Made by a program: the position numbers and the translations under genes | Notes under the pieces: model-generated | What the model saw: only the letters and a program-made list of their open reading frames with translations | What the model was told of the DNA's origin: nothing | Databases searched by the model: none | DNA from: Myotis daubentonii | Lineage: Eukaryota; Chordata; Mammalia; Chiroptera; Vespertilionidae | Direction of reading: 5' to 3' | DNA length: 64,000 nt | Assembly: GCF_963259705.1 (NCBI RefSeq) | Contig: NC_081840.1 | Coordinates: forward strand, 3,027,562 to 3,091,561 | Part shown: positions 11,201 through 22,200 of the stretch, piece after piece | Layout: each line of letters begins with the position of its first letter | Position numbering within the stretch: position 1 is the stretch's first letter

Positions 11201-14200
11201 GAGTCGGTGTGAAGAGTTGGAGTGAGAAGAGTCGGTGAACTTAGAGTCGGTGAGTGCAGAGCCTCTTCCTGTGTGAGAAGGGGCTATCCCTGCCTCCCCC
11301 TCAGGGCTCTTGTGAGGAGTGAATGTTCAAGGACAGAGGGCACCTGGCGCAGGGCCGGGGATGGGCAGAGAGACGGTGCCCAGGTGACTCCCGAGTCTGT
11401 GAGCAAACCCTTCCCGCTGCCAGGCTTTGACCAGAACCGTGTCCACTGGTGGCAGGTCCACGGCTTCCCTTCTACCAAGAACCTTGGGTTCTGGCCGGTG
11501 CGGGAAAGTGAACACGAGATGGAAAAGCAGGAGCTACCGCCCACTCCCAGTTGTTAGAACCGTGCGTGGGGCCAGCCTTGGGAAACTGCCACCGAGAGCA
11601 AGGGACACGTCGGGTGCATGCGTGTTCCCAAACTGTGAAGGCGCTGGGGGGAGACTCAGCCCTAGGACACCTGTGGTTCTGGGAGGGCTCCTGGGCGGGA
11701 GCAGAGATGAGGGGAAAGAGCTGACCGGCTCCCCGTGTGTGCTGGGCCCTGGGACCGGACTAGGCCCCGCGGACTCCTCCCCTGAGGGGGCCTGCGAGGG
11801 ACCAGCCATGCGTCCCACACCCAGCATGTGCCTGACATCCAGGGGCCCATAGTACTGTTTGCTGGGCCTTAGCCCTCATTTCCGGGAAACTGCCCAGAGC
11901 TGTTGGTTTTCCAAGAGGCTGTGTGTGACCTGTTCACATAGCAACTGGGTGTTGAACAAAAACTCACCGGAACAGCCATTTATTTCCAGCTCCCAGATCA
12001 GTGGAGTGACCGTGGAATTGAGAGGCCGAGGCTCAGCCCTCACACCCGGGATAGATCTGAGCCCCACCCCTTCCTCGTTAGGGAAACGGGCTCAGGGAAG
12101 TCCCGCACCTGTCAGCAGGTGCGCTCGTCCAACCAGACGAGGCTGTACATGTCAGACACTCTCGCATCCTGTGTACAGCAGATGGGGGCCGCTTTAGGTT
12201 TATGTGGTGCCCTTCTCTGATTTTCTGCTACTGGGCGGGGTCTGCTGCAGACACAGTGACCTGCTGCCGGCGAAGAGTCATATGCTAAGCTCAGTGGCTT
12301 AAGTGGGCAGCAGTGAAGGCCCTCAAAAGAGACAGGGCCTGCCTGGCCGGGCCAATGCCCAGGTCGTGGGCTCCATGCCCAGGGGTGGCTTGTGGGAAGC
12401 AGGCGATCAATGATTCTCTCTCATCATTGATGTGTCTATCTCTCCCTCTCCTTTCCTCTCTGAGATCAATGAAAGTATATTTAAAGGAAATATAAATATA
12501 TATATATACTAGCGGCCCAGTGCATGAATCCGTGCACCATTGGGGTCCCTTGGCCTGGCCTGCGGGAATTCGGCTGAAACTGGCTCTCTGACAGCCCCTG
12601 AGGAGTCCCGGATTGCGAGAGGGCATAGGCGAGGCAGTGGGACTCCATTGGTGTATGATGAGGGCGGGAAGGGACACAGGAGGTTGGCTAGTGGGGAGGG
12701 ACCATGGGAGGGCCCCAGGGCATGTCAGGCCTGTCTAGTTCAGTCCCAGTCAGCCAGACCCCAGCAGCAAGCCAACCTGCCAGTTGCAGCGTCTGCCCCC
12801 CAGTGGTCAGTGCACGTCATAGCAAGCTGTTGAGTGGCCTTCGCATATCATTCGTGTATTATGCTTTCATTGGTTGAATGGATGACCGGATACTTAGCAT
12901 ATTAGGCTTTTATTCTATAGGATGTTAAAAAAAAACAAACAAACGGATAGGGCCTGGCTGCTGTGTTGCTTTCTGTAAGGATGGATGTAGGTGGGTGACT
13001 GGCAATAAGGGTCTCTGCTGGCAACGAGGATGTGGGCCGAGCTGTGATTTGGGAGTCCCTGCGGCCTTTCCAAGACATGGTACCCCAGCGAAGGGGCCTG
13101 AGAGCCGCCCGTCCTCCTGTCACCGGCTTTACGGCCCTGTGCTGGGCGTCAGTTTGCTCAGACACCACTGAGGCCTCATGGGTCTTCATCTCCTACCTCT
13201 GGGTCAGCACGTCTTTTAGTGGCTGTCGGTCTCCCAGCGGGACCCTGTGTTGGAGCCCCTTCTGTGCAGCTGTGCTCTAGGAAGTGAGCCGGTGCATGGA
13301 GGCCCTTCATCCTGGGGAACGAGGGTAGCTGCACTGGGGCGGGGCAGGCCAGCGGGTTCCATGGTGCGCATCCTCACCCACCCCTCTTCCTGCACTAGGA
13401 TCGTGGACACATCCCCCAGCAGTTCCTCGAGGAGCTGCTGGGGGACATCATGGCCCTTGAGGCTGAACAGGTCCAGAGGAGGAACCAGCCCGCCCACCTG
13501 AGCTGGGAGCTGGAGCTGCTGATAGAAGGTAGGCAGCAGCCCCTGGCGCCGGGGAGCCAGCCTGGTGGTGGCTCCTCCCTCACCCAGGGAGCTGAGGCCT
13601 TGGCTCTGAATCTCCTGGGTCAGCCCACCCTCAGCCCAGTCAGTAGGGTGTGATTCAGGGGTCATTGGGAACTGTTTCGTTGCCATTCTCCCCAAGGGGA
13701 ACATGAGGGGCCTGGCAGCCTTGAAGTCAGGACATGAACTACAAGTAAGTGTTGCCAGATTTCTCAGCGCCCGTGCGGACAGTCCCGGGAGCTTCCAGAT
13801 GACAGCACGCTGACCCCAGAGGCGGTCTTAGATCTGTCCGTGGGGGGTTGAAAGCTCTGGATGGCAGGGGCTTCCCCAGTGCTCACTGACCTGCATTATA
13901 ACAGAGGCCTGGGCTGACTGCCTCCGTTCCTGTCCTCCCCGGGCAGATGGGTGCCGTCTGCTCTCTGTCTCCCGGGGCAGGGGCTGCTCAGTGACCTCTC
14001 CTCCCAAAGGACCTCACCCACGGGTGGCAAGTCCTCGACACACGCGCCCCAGATCCTCTACCCCCCGCAGACGTACTGGTCAATTACCATGCCTCCCACT
14101 CCCCAGCTGAGCCCCCCAGACCCCGCACTCTGACGGCTGGCCCGGACCATGCCAGGTCTTTGCCGACTCTGTGAGTCTCTGAAATCCTTGACTGTTGACG

Positions 14201-17200
14201 GTCAGGTTAGAACTTGGCAAACGGTGGTTCCAGCAGTTCCACCGTCTGGAACTTCTGCTTTGGCCTCTCCACGGTCACCTGCCTTCTTAAGCTCTGGGTG
14301 GCTCCCCTACCGGCCCCCAGCTGAGCCAGCACAGGGTCCACAACCAACAGCGACAGCCGCTTGTGAACGACACCCAGCTGACCATCCCCAGCCCTCACAC
14401 CTAGGCCTCGGGGTGGGGGGGTGGCCGTCGGGGGGGATGGTCCTCTTGGGGCCAGGGTCAGAGAGGGGAAGTGGAGGCCCTGGAAGCTGGGCTCTGACTC
14501 ACTTTGCTCTTCAGCCTGCACGCGGATCACCGATTTGGAGGAGAATGCCCGTACCCTCCAGGTCACAGTAAAGACGCTGCAGGAGGAGAGCCAGCAGCTC
14601 CGGAAGGAGGTAACAGTGGGTGGTGTCCGGAATACACGGGCAAGCCGGTGGCCAGGTGTCCCGTGGGGTGACAGGTTTGGGGTTTGCTTTCAAGCCAAGT
14701 TCACTCTGTGACCTGACTGTGGCACGGGCTGGGTCTCTGGCTCTGCAGGTGGCAGAGTTGGGGGCCCAACTCATCCAGGACAAGACCAACAGCCAAAAGG
14801 AAGAGCTGGAGGGAGAACCCCAGTCTAACATCGCCAACACCGTGAGGCTGTCCAGGGCCACACAGGTAGGCCCTCCAGAGCGCATGCCCCCCTGGCGCCC
14901 CCGCCTGCCCGAGGGGGTCTCCGGGATCACAGCCGTGTCCTGGTCATGGATCAGTGACTCCTGGGTGACCAGTTCCCTCGCTCAGCTGCAGCTCAGACCA
15001 GCAGTTCTCAGCCGCTGCCGGCCGCGGGGGCAGGTGTTGCCTCCCAGGGACACTGGCCATCTTGGTGGTGGTTGACAGGACTGGGGGTGAGGAGGGCGGT
15101 GCTGCTGGCTGTGCCGGGGGGATGGTTGTTCCGTAAATATCAGGGAAGTTGGCTGCTAGTGTTGTTCAGATCTTCTGTATCCTGACTGATGTTCTATGTA
15201 CTTTTTATTTTTCTTTTCTTTTTAAAATATTTTTATTGATTAAGTTATTACATATGTGTCCTTATCCCCACATGACCCCCTATGGGTGGGGGCAGGGAAC
15301 TCATGCGCTCAGCCCCCTGTTGCCCGTGTCCATTGGTTAGGCCTATATGCTTGCATAGAAGTCCTTTGGTTGATCTCTATGGACTTTTTAAAAAACAGGC
15401 TTTTACGATGGGTCCCAGGGGGCAGCCAAGGAGCTGATGCAGAGAGCGGGCATCCTGTGCCCCTAAAGGTCCCGAGTGTGGAGAGGGCGCAGGGCTCCCG
15501 GAGCACCATGTGCTGGTCCGTTCATGCGTGGGCCCGGCCCGCGCAGTTCCTTTGGTGCTGGGAGAACCGCACTCAGCACGGCTGGTGCTGCCTGCCCGAG
15601 GGTCCCTGCTCTTTTGGGGACTGCACTTGCCCGGCTCTTGGCCCCTCACTGCGTGTGGGGGTGCAGGGATGCGGGGTCATTGGCTCCCCGGGGCCGTTAC
15701 CCAATGAGGCATCCTCACCTTTTCCCTCTGGGCAGGAGGAACCTTCCAGTCTGGGCCCCCAGAACCAACAGGGGGCCGAGGAGAGGGAGCTGGGGGAGCA
15801 GGAGAAGCAGCTGCCTGAAGTCCAGGAGGCCCTGACGCAGGAGCAGGAGGCCAAGGCCCTTGCCGCCGCCGCCGGAGAGAACAGCGGAGAGAAGGAGAGG
15901 CTGCAGCAGGAGCTCCAAAGGTGACCGCCCCGCCCCTGCAGCGGCATCTGCCGCGTTTCAGTCACACCAACGCCCTCAGCTCCCGCTGAGCTCAGCTCAG
16001 GTGAGTCCCCTGGTCATGGTGCCCTTTCACCCGCCCTGTCACGGTCACAGCTGATGGTCAGGAGGGAAGGGCCTCCAGCTGGTGGCTGGGATGGAGCATC
16101 GTCCAGGTGTGGGTGACCGCCCCTCCCACATGGATGATGGTGATGACTGAGCGGGCACGGGCATCTTCATCCTCTCTCACCAGCCATTCCGGAAGGACAT
16201 GTGCTCGCTCCACGTCATTCCCGCGTTCCCTGTTGGTGAACTCACCTCCTCGCTGAGATGCACTTGTCACCCCCCATCGGTCTCCATGGCCTGTCAGGGG
16301 CCTGTCCATAGGGCGAGATCCTGGAATCACCTGATGTGCACATTTGCAGCTGCGGTTGAACAAGGCCTCCGACTCCTGCCTGTTTCAGCTCTCACACTGC
16401 ACACGAGCGTCCCTTTCCCGGTCCATTGAGTGCCATGGAGTCCTCTTCTCCTGCTTTTTGGTGGCGATTTCGCTGTTTGAAATGGCCCCCAGATGGAGTG
16501 CTGCAGTGCTATCTAGTGTCCCCAAGGGCACGCTGAGCTGGGCCTCAGGGAAAATATCCGAGTGGCACATGAGGGTCGTTCAGGCCCGAGGTCTGGTGCT
16601 GTCCCAGTGAGCATATGGCACAAAGCGTCTTTTGTCTTGATTGGTGGACAGAAATGTGGCCAGAGCCTCACAGGAACTGGTGGGGACAGTTGCAGTCCAC
16701 ACTGCTCAGTGCTCGCGGGGGCTCCACAGGACATTATACCACGAATCCTGAGAATTGACTGCGTTTTTATCCTTCTTTTCAAACAGATGAGGAAAGAGGC
16801 TCAGAGAGAGTCAGTAACTTGTTCGGGCCAGTCCTGAGGGTAGTGGCCCAGTCAGGACTCAAATCCAGGTCTTGTCTCAGCCCAGAGGCCTGACCATGGG
16901 AAGCCTTCCTTCGCACAGCCTTGTTTGAATGTGTTTGGGGCTACAAAGTCAGGTGCCTGCGGGGCCAGGCAGGTCCGGCAGGTGGGGAGGGAGTGTCGGC
17001 GGCAGGGCAGGCCCTCCTGGAGAACACACACCCTCTGAAGGCCGTCAGCTGGGAGGCAGGCCCGGGCTGCCAGGCCATCCTTTTGTTTCTACTTTTTATT
17101 ATTATTGTTATTTAATCCTCATCCCAGGATACTTTTTTCATTGCCCTTCTGAGAGAGTGGGAGGGAGGGAGGGAGCAAGGGAGGGAGGGAGGGACTGACG

Positions 17201-19186
17201 GAGGGAGGGAGGGGGAGAGAGAAACAGTGATGCCAGAGACACATCTATTGGATGCCTGCAGCACACACCTCTCTATACCGGGGAGCAATCCCACAGCCCA
17301 GGGACATGCCCTTGACTGGGAATCCACCGCGACCCTTCCGGACACAGGCTGATGCTGTCACTGCTGAGCCGCCCCTGCCAGGGCCTTTGCTTGATGCTTT
17401 CTCCCCACCCTCCCAGAATCTCGATAGCTGAATGTTGATGTGAAACGGAACATTTTTAGAAATATTGAATAACGAATTAATTTAAATTAAGTCACAGAGA
17501 CTGTGTGGGCCTCACAGGGCCCATCTGTGTTCACATGGAGTCCATGAGCCTCTGGTCGTTGAGATTTCAGGTAGAACCCTTACCCCTGGAAAGCCAGTCG
17601 GGTAATTATGCCGATGATAATGATGATGATGATGATGATGATGATGTCAGTGGCTTTACATAATGCTCCAGAATCTCATATTTTATTTGTCTCAGGAGTT
17701 GGGATCAGAAAGGGACTTGGAATTGGGGGGAAGAGCTGGGCAAAGGCAGAGTTTCAGAGCAAAGATGTTCTGATTCCATGTTTTTCAAAAGTGTTTCAGT
17801 TGAAGAACCCTTTTTCCCAGGAGGCAGACATGCAAAGCCTTCCATGGGAAGGATTTTTCACAGGCTGCTCTGTTGAAGTGTGTCCGAGCCTGTCTGTCCT
17901 GTGTTTCAGCCCAGAGTGCGGCAGCCGGGGTTGCCGCATAGAACCCCAACGGACACAGTTTGAGAACCTCTGAATGTGCTCAGCCCTCATTTCCACAGCG
18001 GAAAACCTGAGGCCCAGAGAGGGTGGGGGTGTGATTGAGGTGTACCTGGGACAGAGGCTGGGAGTGCTCCTGAGCCCTGGGCCGTGTGGCTCTCCGCCCG
18101 CAGGCTCACTTCCTGGACTGAGCTGCTTCAGGGGGAGCAGGAGGAGCTGCGCACCCAGAGCCAGGAGCTGCAGGCCTCCCTACAGGACGCGCAGCGGAAG
18201 ATGCGGATCTGGCAGGCCGCTTACCGTGACCTGAAGGCGGAGCAACGGCCCAAGGAAATTTTGCTGACCAAGCTGAGCATCCAGTGCGAGGTGAGGCCTG
18301 GGGCTGGTGGGCCTCAGGACACCGGGCCTGAGCCCGGGGCTGACAGCCTGGGGCTCAGCCAGGTCCGAGTGGGTCCTCATTGGCGTCTGTGCCCAAAGAC
18401 TGTGGGAATGTCACCCAGAGGCCGAGAGGAGGCCAGAGGCATTTAACGGGACAAGCACCTTGGCTGGTGGGGATGTGTTAGAAAAGACCTCTCACCAACC
18501 TTTGCTTTTTGCAATTTTTAAATATATTTTTCTTGATTTGAGAGAACAAGGGAGAGGGAGAGAGAGATAGAAACATCAATGAGGACAGAGAATCGTGGTT
18601 CAACTGCCTCCTGCACCACCCCAGCGGGGTTCCAGCCCAGAACTTGGGCATGTGTCCTTGACCGGATTCGAACCTGGGACCTTTAGTTCGCAGTTCAATG
18701 CATGCTCTCTCCACTGTGCTAAACTGGTTAGGGCCTGACCTTTGCTTTTTGCAGGGCCGGGGCGGTGCATGGAAGCAGCCAAGTGCTGTTTCCATTCTGT
18801 CCTCGCGGCTGAGCTCTTTGCTCTGTGCTCCCCGTGTCATCTCACTGAATTCTCACAGTGCTTTTGTGAGCTGGGGCCCATCCTCATCCTCTGAGGTTGG
18901 GTCTGAACTCCGTTTGTTTGAAGCCAAAGCTTGGGCTTTCCCCCCACTCCAGCCCGATGATGTTCTGGGTCAGGAGTTGACCAACCTCAGCCCCGAATTC
19001 CTATCCAGCCCGGCATTTATTTCTCTGATGTCAGAGAGAGGAAGGGAGAGGGAGAGAGGGATGGGAACTTCAATGATGAGAGAGAACCTCTGATGGGCTG
19101 CCTCCTGCACGCCCCCTACTGGGGATCGACCCCTCATCCTGGGGGGCATCCTTGACCAGGCATCTCTTTTGTGAACTCCTGGTGCA

Positions 19187-19224
<38 letters not shown>

Positions 19225-22200
19225 CGCTCCACCCCCTGAGCCACACCCTTTGGGCTGCTTCCTAATGAGATACTTTACATTCTTTTGAAAAATGGCTGTC
19301 AAGTCCTCAGAGCCCCTTGTACATTTTGCACTGATGGCGCCTCTCTGCTCAGACTGGCTGTGTTTTCAGTGCTCAGTGGCCACACGTGGGCAGGGCTGCG
19401 CGACTGGCCGGTGCACTCGGCCATCCCCATGTCATTGGCTGTGTTGGCCCTTGCGACTGGTGAAGCTCATGCCGCAATGGCCATGTTCATGCACGTGGCC
19501 CTTTTCTCCTTTTGGGAGCAGTGTCCCAGCAGTGGAGTCACAGGGGCCCGTGGTGTTGAGGACATTGTTGGTCTGTGTTTCAGTTGCTCACCCGTGCGAA
19601 GAAGGACTGGCAAGAGGAGAAACGTCGCCTGAGGAGGGAGATAGACACCTTGAAAGAGCTGAACCAGAGCCTCCTGGCCGCAAGTGAGCAGCACTGCACT
19701 GAGAACATGTAAGGGGGAGGGGTGACCGACACCTGTCCTCACAGGGCTGCGGGCTTCCAGCTCCACGCCCAGGCCTCCACATTCTGGGCACAGAGCCCGC
19801 CGGCGAACTGGTGTCCCCCGGGCAAGGGAACAGACCATCTTCCCAGCGCACCCTGCTCTCCTTTCCCCGGAATGGCTCTAGAACTCTGCAAGGAGGGGTG
19901 GTTGGATTTTGCTGGCTTCAACGACATGGCCCACTGCCAGCCGCTTCTTAATCTGCTTTTGGAATTAAGCTCAGTTTAAAAATTATGACAGAGGTAAAGA
20001 GAGGTACCTAGGGAAGCCATCCAGGTCGCGGGTTGAGCCCGTTCTCTGCCTGATTTCCCCTTGAGGGGCTGGAGAGAGGGTTGTGGGTGCGCCGCGGTTG
20101 TCCTCCCTCTGCTGACACGACACGGACCTGGCTGTGGCGGAGGCCCTGTGAGGTGCACAGAACCAGTGACCTGGTGGCCACGAACCGGCAGGGGTGATGG
20201 CATGTGAGCAGAGCTGTGTGCCCAGCAGACAGATGTTGAGGAGCTCCAAGGTGGTGGAGAAGGAAGCGTGGTGGTGGTGGGAGTTGGGGTTCTGCAGCTG
20301 ACCCGGATGGGGACAGGGCTAGCCGGGGGGGCGGAGTTGGGGGGACGTGAAGGTGGAGCACGGGTGGTCGGGGTGCAGGGAAGGTGCAGGCAGTGGCAGG
20401 AGGGAAGGCTGGAGCAGGGGGCACTCAGATGTGGAAGGCCTCCATGCCTTGCTAAGGAGTGAGATTCCCTGGGAGTGAGTGTTTACGGGAGGCTGGTCTA
20501 AGGGCCGAGGGAGCTGCCAGGGAGGAGGCAGGAGGAAGCGGCTTGGTGCTGGAAACCTTGGGGTTGGAAGTCAAGTGACCCGAGATGCATCTGGTGGGCC
20601 CAGGGTGGTCTTCACCCCGCGGTGCTGAGCTGCGGGCCTGTCCTTCCTTGTGATGGGGAGTGGCTGGCCATGAGGGGCAGAGGGACATGGTCACAGGGCC
20701 ACAGGGGCACTGACCCAGCCCCCCGGGGTCACGGTGCCGCTTCACTTTTCTCCCGGATTCTTCTGCTCGTCTACAGCTGGCTCGCCACCTACCCAGGATG
20801 GTTTCCAGGGAAAGCCACACTGTCGTTTGGGGTGGAAATGACCGTGGCCCGAGTTGGCTCTCTATAGCGCAGCGGGTGCCAATGACCAGCAGAGGTTGGT
20901 CTAGGTGCCAACTAGAAGCATCGGGGCCTGGTACCCAGGGGGATGATCTGATGATGGTTTTGCATTAAACAGTGTGTGCAGGAGGCCAGGGAGTGGGCAG
21001 GCTTCCTGAGCTGCTCCGAGTGGAGTCTTCCCAGCCCAGGGCGGGTTGGGGACCTGTCTTCTGTGAATTTGTGTGCCTAGTGGTGGGGGTCGGTCAGAGC
21101 CAGACAGGAAAGCGCTCTAGCATAAGGGCCAGCAGCACGGCTGAGGGAAGAGAGGAACACAGACTAGAAGAACAGATGCCGAGCCAAGGCCACTGGGAGC
21201 AGGTCAGGGTCGGTGGTCCTGGGCCCAGCGGTTTGCGAGTCATCGCTTTTCACAGCTGCTCACGTCACGGTGAACCCTCAGAAAAGCCCGCGTCTGCCGG
21301 GGTCCAACCCCAGCAGGTCCAGGGGTCCCCAAAGGTGTGGACGGAGTCGGCGAAGAAGGAATGACACGGAGACAGCGTTCAGTTGATCAGCAGCCTAGCC
21401 AGGATCTCCAGCCAGGATCTCCAGCCAAGTTTTGGTCTGGATCTCCAGAGAGGTTCTGCTTAGGATCTCCAGCCAAGTTCTGGACAGGTTCTCTAGCCAG
21501 GTTCTGTAGCCATGTTCCCTCGCTAGGCTCTCCAGCCAGGCTCCGTCCAGGCTCTCCAGCCAGGTTCTGTCCAGGTACTCCAGTCAGGTTCAGTCACCAG
21601 GTTCTAGTCAGTTCTCTTGCCAATTTCTGTAGTCAGGTTCAGTCCAGGATCCCTTGCCATGTTCTCTCCAGCGAAGCTCCTCCATCTCCAGGTTCCGTGT
21701 AGGCTCTGTCTTCTGAATTCTGTCTCATGAGTTCTGTGTTCTGAGTTCTTCTTCTGAATTCTGTGTTCTAAGTTCTGTGTTCTAAGTTCTGTGTTCTTCT
21801 GTCTTCTGAATTCTGTCTCTCGCTGTCTTGTTGCATCTGTATTTATACCAGTTGATTCAATCCTATCAATCTTTATTACAAAGGCTAGGGCGTTTCTTAT
21901 CTCCATTCCAGGGAGTAAAGATTATGTAGCTTAAGCATAATTGTTCGTAGTTAAAGTGATTAATTACCCGCCTGGCACTTAGTTGAGGGGTTTTATTCCC
22001 TCCCTAACTTCAGGGGAAAATCCCTACCTGGGGATTCAACCTTTCTCGGAGAGGTGACCTTGGTTAAAACACAGCGCCAAGAAGGTGAGCAAACATATTA
22101 AGAACCGTATGCCATATATGCCAGGTCCCTTGAAACAGCAAGGATGGACCGGCTCCCGGCAAATTCCCCCTTTTTTATTTTTTAAAAGCAGGTATTAAAA

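Larger units (their letters stand above)
15921..18103. other. Intron 7, with MIR, SINE and simple repeats
   Basis: Holds MIR-like pieces (16782-16886 and about 17985-18050), a GGGA tract, an older SINE and a GAT tract, listed separately. The remainder is anonymous. Confidence 0.4.
18291..19583. other. Intron 8, with two Ves SINEs
   Basis: SINEs at 18514 and 19010 are listed separately. A MIR-like piece lies near 18830-18900. Otherwise anonymous. Confidence 0.4.
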
